A DNA stretch of 64,000 nt. Origin: JBFFZF01 sp050732695. GTDB lineage: Bacteria; Gemmatimonadota; Gemmatimonadetes; Longimicrobiales; RSA9. The notes beneath the pieces were generated by a model. It had not been told where the DNA came from and did not search any database. It worked only from the letters and a program-made list of their open reading frames with translations. Location of the stretch: assembly GCA_050732695.1 (NCBI GenBank), contig JBOHRL010000037.1:1-64000 (forward strand). The letters are read 5' to 3'. A program made the position numbers and the translations under genes. Each line of letters starts with the position of its first letter. Position 1 is the stretch's first letter. This document shows, in pieces, positions 23,861 to 32,961 of this stretch.

Positions 23861-24898
23861 TCAAACAAGCCGGACTCCATGATCGCCCGCGCCGACCTGG
23901 CCGATGTGCCACGCGCGCTCACCTGCACTCTCCAGCAACCCTGCAACGGCTCCGGCCGATTCCGGCGCGACGACGAGGATCATGCCTGCACCCATGTTGA
24001 AGGTGCGAAACATTTCTTCGCCGGCAATGCGTCCTTCCGCCTGTACAGAACGGAACTCCTCGGGTGGGCTCCACGTCGCGAGTTCCACGATCGCGCAAAG
24101 ATCCGCCGGGATGACGCGCTCGAGGTTTCCCGGGATGCCGCCGCCCGTAATGTGAGAGATCGCGTGCACATGGCCCGCCTCGATGAGCGGCGCTACCGGC
24201 CCGAGATAGCTGCGGTGTGGTCGAAGCAACACGTCCGCCACGGTCCGGTCCGTGCCGGGAAAGCGATCCTCGACATCGAGCCCGAGCTGATCGAAGAGAA
24301 GACGCCGCAACAGTGCGTAGCCGTTGGTGTGAAAGCCGTCGGACGCAATGGCAATGAGCGCATCGCCCGAGCGGACTCGCGTTGCGGCAGGCCGGGCATC
24401 GCTCTCGACAACGCCGACGACGAAGCCAGCGAGATCGTATTCGCCGGGACCGTAGACATCGGGCAGTTCGGCCGTTTCGCCACCCAGAAGCGCGCAGCCG
24501 TTCTCGCGACAGGCTCGAGCGGCGCCGTCCACGATCTGCTCGACGACGCCGGCCTCGAGCCGGCCCATGCCGATGTAATCGAGGAAGAACAGTGGCCGCG
24601 CGCCCTCGACAAGAATGTCATTCACGCAATGGTTGACGATGTCCTGCCCGACCCCAACGTGGCGGCGGGCACGAACCGCGACCTTGACCTTGGTGCCGAC
24701 GCTGTCCGCGCTCGCGACGAGCAGCGGTTCGCGCATGCCTGAAGGGGCGCGAAACAGACCGCCGAAGCCACCCGGGTTCGCGACTACGCCCGGGACAGCC
24801 GTGCTGGCGACGAGATCCAGGATGCGCCGTTTTGCGCCGGCGGCGGCATCGCGATCGACGCCCGCAGCGCGATAACTCAATTCGGTTGGCGATTTCAT
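23861..24898 (-). CDS. purM: Phosphoribosylformylglycinamidine cyclo-ligase
   Basis: 345 residues. AIR synthetase, step five of purine synthesis. Signatures: LVASADSVGTKVKVA, VNDILVEGARPLFFLDYIG, ALLGGETAELPDVYGPGEYD, GDALIAIASDGFHTNGYALL, SHITGGGIPGNLERVIP and FNMGAGMILVV. Its start overlaps the PfkB kinase stop by 4 bp. All catalytic blocks look intact. Confidence 0.95.
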   Translation of the reverse strand: MKSPTELSYRAAGVDRDAAAGAKRRILDLVASTAVPGVVANPGGFGGLFRAPSGMREPLLVASADSVGTKVKVAVRARRHVGVGQDIVNHCVNDILVEGARPLFFLDYIGMGRLEAGVVEQIVDGAARACRENGCALLGGETAELPDVYGPGEYDLAGFVVGVVESDARPAATRVRSGDALIAIASDGFHTNGYALLRRLLFDQLGLDVEDRFPGTDRTVADVLLRPHRSYLGPVAPLIEAGHVHAISHITGGGIPGNLERVIPADLCAIVELATWSPPEEFRSVQAEGRIAGEEMFRTFNMGAGMILVVAPESAGAVAGLLESAGERAWHIGQVGAGDHGVRLV

Positions 24899-25827
24899 CG
24901 GCCGTTGGGGTTGACCGGGACAGGCTGTTCGAAGGCGGTCAGCTCGCGGAACCGGATGACGCGCTCGTCGATCTCGTCCATCGACAGATCGACGAGCCGT
25001 TCGACCCCCATGCGTTCCACCGCGAACGAACCCATCGTCGAGCCATAGATCATGGCACGCCGCAATTCATCGGGCGAGATCGTGCCTGCGCGCGCGAGAT
25101 GGCCGATGAAGCCACCTGCAAACGCATCGCCTGCACCGGTCGGGTCGAACACGATCTCGAGCGGAAAACCGGGCGCGAAAAAAATGACATCGGGAGTGAA
25201 CAGGATGGCGCCGTGTTCGCCCTTCTTGACAACGACCATCGAGGGTCCGTGCTGCTGGATCCAGCGCGCGGCCCTGAGCAGGTTGTACTCGCCGGACAGC
25301 TCGCGGACTTCGCTATCGTTCACCATCAGTACGTTCACGCGAGCAAGCAGCCGCAGCAGATCGTCACGGCGCCCCGCAATCCAGTAGTTCATGGTATCGC
25401 ACGCGACGAGTTTCGGTGAGCGAACCTGATCGAGGACATCGAGCTGGAGCACGGGATCGATGTTGCCGAGGAAGATCCATTCCGCGTCGCGAAATGCTTC
25501 CGGGATTCGGGGCCGGAACTCGGCGAAGACGCCAAGCCGCGTTTCCAGTGTTTCGCGGCTGTTCAGATCGAAGTCGTAGACACCGGACCAGCGGAAACTC
25601 TCGCCGGTCTCGGTCTCGAGACCCGCCAGGTCGACACCGCGCTCCTCCAGGAAATCGAGGCCGGCGCGGGGGAAATCATCGCCTACGACACCGACCAGTC
25701 CGAGCGGAGCAAAGAACGATGCGGCGGCGCTGAAGAACGTAGCCGATCCGCCCAGAGCGTCGGTCGCCTTGCCGAACGGCGTCTCGATCGTGTCCAGAGC
25801 CACGCTGCCTACGACGAGCATGTTCAT
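24895..25827 (-). CDS. PfkB family carbohydrate kinase, substrate unknown
   Basis: 310 residues. Ribokinase-fold protein with VGSVALDTIETPFG, LGGSATFFSAAASFF (in place of the usual GGxxxN), VGVVGDDFPR, and the catalytic DPTGAGDAFAGGFIG. WIFLGNIDPVLQLDVL and CDTMNYWIA are characteristic of a subgroup annotated only as sugar kinase. The Asp of GAGD is present, so it should be active. It overlaps argS upstream and purM downstream by 4 bp each. Adenosine or a sugar could be the substrate; nothing nearby decides this. Confidence 0.85.
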   Translation of the reverse strand: MNMLVVGSVALDTIETPFGKATDALGGSATFFSAAASFFAPLGLVGVVGDDFPRAGLDFLEERGVDLAGLETETGESFRWSGVYDFDLNSRETLETRLGVFAEFRPRIPEAFRDAEWIFLGNIDPVLQLDVLDQVRSPKLVACDTMNYWIAGRRDDLLRLLARVNVLMVNDSEVRELSGEYNLLRAARWIQQHGPSMVVVKKGEHGAILFTPDVIFFAPGFPLEIVFDPTGAGDAFAGGFIGHLARAGTISPDELRRAMIYGSTMGSFAVERMGVERLVDLSMDEIDERVIRFRELTAFEQPVPVNPNGR

Positions 25828-27503
25828 TCCGAGACTCCCCGGTCCATCCGGTCCGGTGCCGTCAACCCGAGCACGCGCAGGCCGTTGCGCAGGACGATGT
25901 GCACTGCGCGTGCAAGTACGAGCCTCGCCTTGCGCAGTTCCGGATCAGCGACAAGGACGGCAAGTTCCGGATTCCTGCTCGGGTTGCCCGCGTGGTACCA
26001 CGAATTGACCTGGCCAGCCGTTGCTTCCAGATAATCGCAGACGACGTGCGGCGCGCGCGCGCCGGCCGCACGCTCGATGATCCCCGGGAACTGCGTCAGC
26101 TGTTTGATCAGGTCGCGCTCCGACTCCTGCGTCAGGCGTTCAAGAGACGCTGCACCGGCGTCGATGGCGTTCGGCGCGATGTCCGCCTTGCGGAAGATGC
26201 TCATCATGCGGGCATGCGCGTACTGTACCTTGAAGATCGGATTCTTCTCGGAATGGTCGAGCGCGAGGTCGAGGTCGAACAGCATCTGGGCATCGCCCCG
26301 CCGCATGAGGAAGAAGTAGCGTGCCACGTCGGCGCCGACCACGTCGATCAGCTCACGCAACGTCACGATCTGGCCGGCCCGCTTGCTCAGCTTGGCTTCC
26401 TGACCGGCGCGCATGAGGCGGACCATCTGCACGATCTCGACATCGAGAAAGGCGTGGTGGCCGAGGGCTTCGAGCGCTGCCTTCATGCGCGGCGCATACC
26501 CGTGATGGTCGGCGCCCCACACGTTGACGACGTGCTTGAACCCGCGTTCGACCTTATCGCGGTGATACGCGATGTCCGGCAGGAAGTAGGTGAACGAACC
26601 ATCGCTCTTGACGAGCACGCGGTCCTTGTCATCGCCGTACGCGGACGTGCGCAACCAGACGGCGCCATCGTGCTCGTACGTCAGACCGTGGTGCTTCAGT
26701 TCGGCCAATGTGTCATCGAGCTTGTCCTCCGCGTAGAGCGACGTCTCGGAATAGTACTCGTCGAAGTGGACGCCGAAATCGCGCAGATCGCGATCCTGCT
26801 CGTCGCGCAGCTCGGTGATTGCCCACTGGCGCAGGAAACGGACCCGGTCGCCAGCCGCGAGGTCGGCAATGCCGGGATGCGCGTGGGCGGCACGGACAGC
26901 CAGGGCCCGGACGTAGTCACCGTGGTAGCCGCCCTCGGGAATCGTCGCTGTCTCGCCGCGCAGCTCACGCCAGCGCGCATCGATCGATTCTGCGAGGCGA
27001 TCGATCTGCACACCTGCATCGTTCACATAGAATTCGCGCTGTACGCGGTGCCCTGTCCATTCGAGGAGCGATGCAATGGCATCGCCGAGCGCGGCGCCCC
27101 GCCCGTGCGCGACGTGCAGCGGACCCGTCGGGTTGGCCGACACGAACTCGACCTGCACGGATCTGCCGGCGCCCGTCTCGTGCCGGCCATAGCGTTCGTC
27201 TGCTGACAGCAGTGTGACGAGCGCGTCACGCACGCGATCGGTGGCGAGACGGAAGTTGATGAAACCCGGACCTGCAATCTCGGCGCTGGCAAGGCCGGCG
27301 GCATCGAGGTCGAGTTCCGCGATGATGGCCTCGGCAAGGACGCGTGGCGGGCGGCCGAGCGGCCGGGCCAGGGTCATGGCAAGATTGGTGGAGAGATCGC
27401 CGTGTTCGGGATTTCGTGGCCGGTCCAGCTGCACGGACGGCGGAGTGGCGGCCCCGAGGCGGAGCGCGATCGCCTCGAGTTGCTGAACGAGTGGATCAGA
27501 CAT
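25824..27503 (-). CDS. argS: Arginyl-tRNA synthetase
   Basis: 559 residues. Class I synthetase with VEFVSANPTGPLHVAHGRGA, where HVAHGRG is the HIGH-type motif. Other blocks: REFYVNDAGVQIDRLAES, FTYFLPDIAYHRDKVERGF, NVWGADHHGYAPRMKAALEA, AKLSKRAGQIVTLREL and a DALR anticodon domain (ARMMSIFRKADI, VCDYLEATAGQVNSWYH). No KMSKS but the KLSKRAG stretch takes its place as usual for ArgRS. One base separates it from fmdB upstream. Confidence 0.95.
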   Translation of the reverse strand: MSDPLVQQLEAIALRLGAATPPSVQLDRPRNPEHGDLSTNLAMTLARPLGRPPRVLAEAIIAELDLDAAGLASAEIAGPGFINFRLATDRVRDALVTLLSADERYGRHETGAGRSVQVEFVSANPTGPLHVAHGRGAALGDAIASLLEWTGHRVQREFYVNDAGVQIDRLAESIDARWRELRGETATIPEGGYHGDYVRALAVRAAHAHPGIADLAAGDRVRFLRQWAITELRDEQDRDLRDFGVHFDEYYSETSLYAEDKLDDTLAELKHHGLTYEHDGAVWLRTSAYGDDKDRVLVKSDGSFTYFLPDIAYHRDKVERGFKHVVNVWGADHHGYAPRMKAALEALGHHAFLDVEIVQMVRLMRAGQEAKLSKRAGQIVTLRELIDVVGADVARYFFLMRRGDAQMLFDLDLALDHSEKNPIFKVQYAHARMMSIFRKADIAPNAIDAGAASLERLTQESERDLIKQLTQFPGIIERAAGARAPHVVCDYLEATAGQVNSWYHAGNPSRNPELAVLVADPELRKARLVLARAVHIVLRNGLRVLGLTAPDRMDRGVSE

Positions 27504-27857
27504 TCAGTCGCTGGATCCTTTGCCCGGTGATGATGATGCGGGACCCGATCCTTTCGTGCCCGTTTCACTCGAACCGGCGTCCGCTTTCTTCTGGCTCTCC
27601 TTCGCGCCGTCCTTCCTGGCGTCCGGCCCCGCCTCGCCCGGCGAGCCCGACTCCGCAGCAGCCGACTTCTTGTACGAGTCGCTCCGGTAATCCGTGATGT
27701 AGAAGCCGGAACCCTTGAAGAGCAGACCTGCGCCTGAAGAAAGCAGCCGCTCGGCGGCTGCGCCGCATTCCGGGCAGACCTCCAGAGGCGGCTCACTCAT
27801 CCTCTGGAAACGCTCGAACCTGTGACCATCGGTACAGCGATATTCGTACGTCGGCAT
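27504..27857 (-). CDS. FmdB-type zinc-ribbon protein
   Basis: 117 residues. The first 70 form the FmdB/CxxC zinc ribbon: MPTYEYRCTDGHRFERFQRM, CPECGAAAERL, and FKGSGFYITDYRS. The rest is a low-complexity polar tail (KKSAAAESGSPGEAGPDARK onward, rich in K, G, S) which is likely disordered. These small proteins are common next to argS or other translation genes; function unknown. Start ATG at 27857 is set by the MPTYEY motif. Confidence 0.85.
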   Translation of the reverse strand: MPTYEYRCTDGHRFERFQRMSEPPLEVCPECGAAAERLLSSGAGLLFKGSGFYITDYRSDSYKKSAAAESGSPGEAGPDARKDGAKESQKKADAGSSETGTKGSGPASSSPGKGSSD

Positions 27858-27891
27858 GTCAGGATCGCAGTCGTGAACGGTTCGTGATAAT

Positions 27892-29571
27892 CTAGGCGCC
27901 GGTACGGCCGGTCGCCACTCCACGGTATGTGCCCCACGCAGTACGAAGCGTGTCACTGATTTCGCCGAGCGTGGCCCGGGCGCGGACCGCGGCAATCAGC
28001 AACGGCAGAAGGTTGTCCTTGCCCGCTGCCGCCGTTGCAACGGCCTCCAATGCAGTTTCGACAGCAGAGGCATTGCGACTGCTGCGCAGCGCGGCAAGTC
28101 GCAGCTTCTGCGCTGCCTCGAGTGTGCCGTACTCCGGTATCTCGATGCGCGGCGGCGGCTCATCGGTCTGATACGCGTTGACGCCAACCACGATCCGGTC
28201 GCCGCTCTCGATCGCCTGCTGGTGGGTCCATGCCGACTTCTGGATCTCATCCTGAAAGAAGGCAATGGCGCGCGAAGCGCCGCCCAGTTCTTCCACCTGT
28301 CCGAGGTAGCCTCGCGCGCTGGTTTCGAGCGCGTCCGTCAAGGTCTCGACGAAATGGCTGCCACCGAGCGGGTCGGCCGTGTCGGCTACACCCGATTCGC
28401 TTGCCAGCACCTGCTGGGTGCGAAGCGCGATGCGAACCGAATCCTCGGCCGGCAGTGCCAGCGCTTCGTCGTACGCGTTCGTGTGCAGAGATTGCGTCCC
28501 GCCGAGAATCGCAGCAAGCGCTTGAATCGTGACGCGCACGATGTTGTTCAATGGCTGTTGCGCTGTCAGTGTCACGCCGCCAGTCTGTGTGTGGAAGCGC
28601 AGCCGGCACACATCATCGGAACCATTCCACCGTTCGCGCACGAGTCTCGCCCAGAGCCGGCGTGCGGCCCGGAACTTCGCGGCTTCTTCGAACAGGTTGT
28701 TATGCGCAGCGAAGAAGAAGGACAGTCTGGGCGCGAACGCCTCTAGGTCCAGACCGCTGGCCAGCGCCCGATCGATATACTCGATCGCGTTCGCGAACGT
28801 GAACGCGATCTCCTGTGCCGCCGTTGCACCCGCTTCACGGATGTGGTAGCCGCTGATCGAGATCGTGTTCCAGCGCGGTACTTCGCGAGCGCAAAACGAA
28901 AAGATGTCCGTGACAAGGCGCAGGCTCGGCTCGACCGGATAGATGTATGTCCCGCGCGCGATGTACTCTTTCAGAATGTCGTTCTGAACGGTGCCGGCCA
29001 GGCGGTCTCGTGGAATGCCACGCTCGTCCGCGATCGCGACGTACAGCGCCAGCAGAATGGCGGCGGTCGCGTTGATCGTCATCGAGACAGACACCTCCTC
29101 GAGTGGAATCCGGTCGAACAGCGCGGCCATGTCGTCGATCGAGTCGATGGCCACGCCGACCCTTCCGACTTCGCCTTCTGCCATATGGTGGTCCGAGTCG
29201 TAACCCATCTGCGTCGGCAGATCGAACGCTACGCTCAGGCCGGTCTGACCGTGCTCGAGAAGGTAGCGGTAACGCTGATTCGTCTCGCTTGCCGTGCCGA
29301 AGCCGGCGTACTGTCGCATCGTCCACAACCGGCCACGATACATCGTGGGATGGATCCCGCGCGTGAACGGGTACTCGCCCGGTAAGCCCTCCGCATCGTG
29401 TCGCGGGTGGTCGGCTTCGGTGTAAACGCGATCGATCTCGAGCCCGCTCGATGTCTCGACTCGTTCGCTCCGCGCAGAGTTCCGGTCCAGCGCCGGGGCC
29501 AGCGTCTCGCGCTGCCAGCGATCCTTCTCGCTCATCACCGGCGTCCCGCTGCGCTGCGCGTCGTCATGCAT
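27892..29571 (-). CDS. mutA: Methylmalonyl-CoA mutase, large (N-terminal catalytic) subunit
   Basis: About 559 residues, catalytic TIM barrel only; no B12-binding domain is attached or encoded nearby. Blocks: YPFTRGIHPTMYRGRLWTMR, QYAGFGTASETNQRYRYLL, SVAFDLPTQMGYDSDH, SMTINATAAILLALYVAIAD, NDILKEYIARGTYIYPVEP, ISISGYHIREAGATAAQEIA and LGGTQSLHTNAYDEAL. The Tyr of RQYAGF and Arg of ARGTYIYP are those that select methylmalonyl-CoA over isobutyryl-CoA (Phe and Gln in the latter), known from MCM/ICM work. The start at 29571 overlaps the biotin carrier gene by 8 bp; ATG 29535 is an alternative. Separate two-subunit MCM is known in archaea and some bacteria. Confidence 0.92.
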   Translation of the reverse strand: MHDDAQRSGTPVMSEKDRWQRETLAPALDRNSARSERVETSSGLEIDRVYTEADHPRHDAEGLPGEYPFTRGIHPTMYRGRLWTMRQYAGFGTASETNQRYRYLLEHGQTGLSVAFDLPTQMGYDSDHHMAEGEVGRVGVAIDSIDDMAALFDRIPLEEVSVSMTINATAAILLALYVAIADERGIPRDRLAGTVQNDILKEYIARGTYIYPVEPSLRLVTDIFSFCAREVPRWNTISISGYHIREAGATAAQEIAFTFANAIEYIDRALASGLDLEAFAPRLSFFFAAHNNLFEEAAKFRAARRLWARLVRERWNGSDDVCRLRFHTQTGGVTLTAQQPLNNIVRVTIQALAAILGGTQSLHTNAYDEALALPAEDSVRIALRTQQVLASESGVADTADPLGGSHFVETLTDALETSARGYLGQVEELGGASRAIAFFQDEIQKSAWTHQQAIESGDRIVVGVNAYQTDEPPPRIEIPEYGTLEAAQKLRLAALRSSRNASAVETALEAVATAAAGKDNLLPLLIAAVRARATLGEISDTLRTAWGTYRGVATGRTGA

Positions 29572-30073
29572 CCGCGCCCTCGAATTCGATGAGGATGGCG
29601 CCCTTCTCGACCGGTTGGCCGGGCGCAACGTGGATACGGCTCACGACGCCGCCGCCATCGGCCTTCAACTCATTCTCCATTTTCATGGCTTCGACGATGA
29701 CGAGGCCCTGCCCCGGCGCCACGCTCTGCCCGGGTTCGACTTCGACACGCATGACCATGCCGGGCATCGGCGCACGGACCGGCCGCGGCCCGCGCGCGGC
29801 CTTTCCCTTGCCTGTCATCTCACGAATCGCGCGCGTCCTCGCGTCGAGGACTTCTGCCTCGTGCCGTTGCCCGTGGATGCGGATCTCCCACATACCACGC
29901 TGTGCCTGGTGCGCGACCAGCGTATGCGATGCCCCATCGATGAGCAGATGGCGCACGGCACTGCCAGGCACGTTGTGCAACTCGACGGTGCATCGTTTGC
30001 CATCGATGATGACGGTGTCGCTCTCGAACCCGATCTCGAGAGTCCGCTCGTCGATCGTCACGAAGTAACGCAC
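29564..30073 (-). CDS. Biotin carboxyl carrier protein of an acyl-CoA carboxylase
   Basis: 169 residues. The C-terminal biotinyl domain has VRAPMPGMVMRVEVEPGQSV and VIVEAMKMENELKADGGG, with the biotin lysine in AMKM. The N-terminal half (residues 1-95, EIGFESDTVIIDGKRCTVEL) resembles the BT-type linker in propionyl-CoA carboxylase alpha chains. It overlaps rlmD by 16 bp and mutA by 8 bp. In many organisms it is fused to the biotin carboxylase; here the two are separated by rlmD. Confidence 0.9.
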   Translation of the reverse strand: MRYFVTIDERTLEIGFESDTVIIDGKRCTVELHNVPGSAVRHLLIDGASHTLVAHQAQRGMWEIRIHGQRHEAEVLDARTRAIREMTGKGKAARGPRPVRAPMPGMVMRVEVEPGQSVAPGQGLVIVEAMKMENELKADGGGVVSRIHVAPGQPVEKGAILIEFEGADA

Positions 30074-31428
30074 GCCAGTTCCGCCACGGTCTCGATGTGA
30101 GCTGTCTGCGGGAAGAGATCAAAGCAGCGAACGTCGCGCAACGCGAAGCGTTCCGCCAGACGGGCGACGTCACGCGCGAGCGTGGCTGGATCACAACTGA
30201 TGTAGAGGATCCGATCCGGCGGCGAGGCCAGCAGGGCGGCACACACGGCCTCGTCCACACCCGTCCGCGGCGGGTTCAGCAGAACCAGATCGGCCGGTAA
30301 CACGCCGGCCAGTGTGTCCTCGACGCGTCCCTCGGTGTACTGTGCACCGCCGCCCAGTGAGCGGGCCTGCGAAACGGCGAGCGCATCCAGCTCGATTCCT
30401 GTCACGCGCGCGCCGCGCTGCACGAGCAGGCGCGATCGTGTGCCAACACCGCAGTACGCATCGACGATCCTCATGTTCGACACATCGCCTGCGCGGTCGA
30501 GAACGTGCCGCTCGAGGAGCCGTGCAGCCTCGCGGTTGACCTGAAGGAAAGTCGCCCCCGACAGGTTCAGCGTTTCGCCGAGCCACGTCTCGGCCAGCGC
30601 GTTCTTCCCCGCGAGCAGGACCGGCGACGGCTGTGCCGCCCCGGACGTTCGGGGCCGCGACGATCCGGCTGCTGTACCTGCGGACTGATGCCAGACCGAC
30701 ACGATCGCTGGCGCTTCGTCGAGCAGTGCCGCTGCATCGCCGCCACCCTCGCCGCCCTCGATCGTCAGGCTGACCTCACCACTTGCGACGGCACGTACCG
30801 TGAGACGCAGCCGGCCCCCGTCAGGCAGTCGATTCGCCATCGGTCCCCAGCACGCGCGGAGCTGCGCCCACGCTGTCAGGAGCGACGGCTCGGGCAGAAG
30901 ACAGCGCGCATCCACATCGAGGACGCGATCCGGCCGGTCGATCTCGTGGAAGCCGGCAACGACGCGGCCGTGCAGTCGCAGCAACGTGAAGGACAGCCGA
31001 TTGCGATAGTGAAACTCGTGTTCAGTTGCCTCGACCGGGGGCGCGGCCAGCGGCATGTGACCGATCCGGGCGAAGGCGTCGGCGACGAGCTGCGCCTTCA
31101 CCCGCCGCTGTGCATGCGGTTCGATGTGTTGCAACGTGCAACCACCGCAGCGAGGATAAAGCGGGCACGGCGCCTCGCGCCGGTCCGGTCCCGCGTCGAG
31201 CACCCGGAGCAGCCGGGCGCGCGCCCAGCGGGAGCGTTGATCCACGACAGTGACCTGTGCGGCGTCACCGGGGACCGTGCGGTGCACGAAAACAGCACGC
31301 CCGTCGGCCAGGCGGGCGACACCGGCGCCGCCCGCAGCGATCCCGGAGATGCAAACGCGTTCCCAGCCCTGCACGTCACGCGCCGGCCCTTGCCGCGAGG
31401 CTCGCCTTCGACGGGTCCGAGCAGTCAC
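30058..31428 (-). CDS. rlmD: 23S rRNA (uracil-5-)-methyltransferase, RlmD/RumA type
   Basis: 456 residues. N-terminal TRAM-like domain (RVCISGIAAGGAGVARLADG, VPGDAAQVTVVD); an iron-sulfur motif C-x5-C-x2-C (APCPLYPRCGGCTLQH) with a fourth cysteine in DVDARCLLPE; and a Rossmann SAM domain with IVDAYCGVGTRSRLL, VTGIELDALAVSQAR, LVLLNPPRTGVDEAVC and LYISCDPATLARDVA (catalytic cysteine in ISCDPAT). Methylates U in 23S rRNA. A Ser/Thr/Gly/Ala-rich insertion of about 30 residues (HQSAGTAAGSSRPRTSG) sits before the SAM domain. Odd location inside a propionate operon. Confidence 0.9.
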   Translation of the reverse strand: MTARTRRRRASRQGPARDVQGWERVCISGIAAGGAGVARLADGRAVFVHRTVPGDAAQVTVVDQRSRWARARLLRVLDAGPDRREAPCPLYPRCGGCTLQHIEPHAQRRVKAQLVADAFARIGHMPLAAPPVEATEHEFHYRNRLSFTLLRLHGRVVAGFHEIDRPDRVLDVDARCLLPEPSLLTAWAQLRACWGPMANRLPDGGRLRLTVRAVASGEVSLTIEGGEGGGDAAALLDEAPAIVSVWHQSAGTAAGSSRPRTSGAAQPSPVLLAGKNALAETWLGETLNLSGATFLQVNREAARLLERHVLDRAGDVSNMRIVDAYCGVGTRSRLLVQRGARVTGIELDALAVSQARSLGGGAQYTEGRVEDTLAGVLPADLVLLNPPRTGVDEAVCAALLASPPDRILYISCDPATLARDVARLAERFALRDVRCFDLFPQTAHIETVAELACVTS

Positions 31429-32945
31429 GGACGCCAGCCGCGGTCGCGTGAGGTTCGGTCGCTCCAGCCCCGGCCACGCCAGCCACGATCCTGTGATGGC
31501 GAAGCATCGATGCGCCGGGCCGCCCTGCGCTTGCGCGTCTCCCGTTCAAGCATTGCGGCCGCGATCGCGGCGACGCGCATCGTTTCTTCATCGCCCCCGC
31601 GTACGAGCAGGTTCGCGTGCTGTTCAAGATAGCGGATATCGATGCGGCCGTCGCGGAAATCGGGTTCCTGCATCACGCGCTGGAGGAGCTCGGCACTGGT
31701 CTCGACGCCGATCAAACGGAGTTCGCGAAGCGCGCCATGCATCCGATCGATTGCAGCGGTCCGATGGGGCGCGTGCACGATGAGCTTCGCGAGGAGCGGG
31801 TCGTAAAAGAGCGATATGTCAGAGCCCTCCGCGACGCCGCCGTCCCAGCGGACGCCCGGGCCGGAGGGAACGTCGAGTCTTTCGATGCGGCCCGTGGACG
31901 GCAGAAATCCGGCGAACGCATCCTCGCTCGTAATCCGGCATTCGATGGCGTGGCCGGTCAGCCGCACGGCCGACTGGTCGAAGTCGAGCGGTTCATTCGA
32001 TGCAATGCGGATCTGCCATTGCACGAGATCATGCCCGGTCACCAGTTCCGTGACCGGATGCTCGACCTGAATTCGAGTGTTCATCTCGAGAAAGTGGAAT
32101 GAACCGTCCTGCCAGAGGAACTCGATCGTGCCGGCGTTGCGATAGCCGACCGCAGCGGCGGCGGCCACGGCGGCCCGGCCCATCGCGTCGCGTTGCTCCG
32201 GCGTGAGAATGGATGACGGGGCTTCCTCGACCAGCTTCTGGTGGCGACGCTGGATCGAGCATTCTCGTTCGCCAAGGTGCACGATCGCGCCATGTGCGTC
32301 CGCCAGAATCTGTACCTCGATGTGACGTGGCCGTTCGAGGTACTTCTCGAGATAGACGCTTGCATCGCCGAAGGACGACTTTGCTTCGTGCGATGCGGCC
32401 TCGAACGCGCGCTTCATTTCGCCATCCGTCTGCACGACGCGCATGCCCTTGCCTCCGCCACCTGCGGCCGCCTTGAGCAGCACCGGATAGCCAATGCCGT
32501 TGGCCGCATCCCTCGCGGCTGGCACATCCGCGAGCGGTTCGCTGAGGCCGGGGACGACGGGCACGCCGGCCGCCGTCATGCGCCGGCGCGCTTCGGTCTT
32601 GTCACCCATGGCCGCGATCGCGGAGGCCGCCGGTCCGATGAACACCAGGCCGGCACGTTCGACGGCTGCCGCAAAGAAGGCGCGCTCCGAGAGAAAGCCG
32701 TAACCCGGATGAATCGCATCGCAACCACAACGGAGGGCCGTCTCGATCAGGGCATCGGCCCGCAGGTAGCTCGCAGCCGACGGTGATTCGCCAATGCGGT
32801 AGGCCTCATCGGCAAGCAGCACGTGCGGAGCCAGACGGTCGGCGTCCGAGTAGACGGCGACGGAACGCACACCCAGCTCGCGGCACGCGCGAATGACGCG
32901 CACGGCGATCTCGCCGCGATTGGCGATCAGGACCTTACTCAGCAA
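31425..32945 (-). CDS. Acyl-CoA carboxylase biotin carboxylase subunit
   Basis: About 506 residues from the TTG at 32945, giving LSKVLIANRGEIAVRVIRAC. ATP-grasp fold with KAAAGGGGKGMRVV, HIEVQILADAHGAIVHLGER, ECSIQRRHQKLVEEAPSS, EFLWQDGSFHFLEMNTRIQV and EHPVTELVTGHDLVQWQ. Catalyses ATP-dependent carboxylation of biotin for the adjacent carboxyltransferase. No biotinyl domain is fused. The last about 50 residues after the ATP-grasp C-domain are unusual: a basic stretch with repeated RGW units (DRGWRGRGWSDRTSRDRGW). The 3' end overlaps rlmD by 4 bp. Confidence 0.9.
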   Translation of the reverse strand: MLSKVLIANRGEIAVRVIRACRELGVRSVAVYSDADRLAPHVLLADEAYRIGESPSAASYLRADALIETALRCGCDAIHPGYGFLSERAFFAAAVERAGLVFIGPAASAIAAMGDKTEARRRMTAAGVPVVPGLSEPLADVPAARDAANGIGYPVLLKAAAGGGGKGMRVVQTDGEMKRAFEAASHEAKSSFGDASVYLEKYLERPRHIEVQILADAHGAIVHLGERECSIQRRHQKLVEEAPSSILTPEQRDAMGRAAVAAAAAVGYRNAGTIEFLWQDGSFHFLEMNTRIQVEHPVTELVTGHDLVQWQIRIASNEPLDFDQSAVRLTGHAIECRITSEDAFAGFLPSTGRIERLDVPSGPGVRWDGGVAEGSDISLFYDPLLAKLIVHAPHRTAAIDRMHGALRELRLIGVETSAELLQRVMQEPDFRDGRIDIRYLEQHANLLVRGGDEETMRVAAIAAAMLERETRKRRAARRIDASPSQDRGWRGRGWSDRTSRDRGWRP

Positions 32946-32961
32946 GCGGCCGTCCCGTGGC

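Noticed and set aside
22901..24742. A 613-codon plus-strand frame opposite purM and the barrel gene
   Set aside because: Antisense to purM, which has all AIR synthetase motifs.
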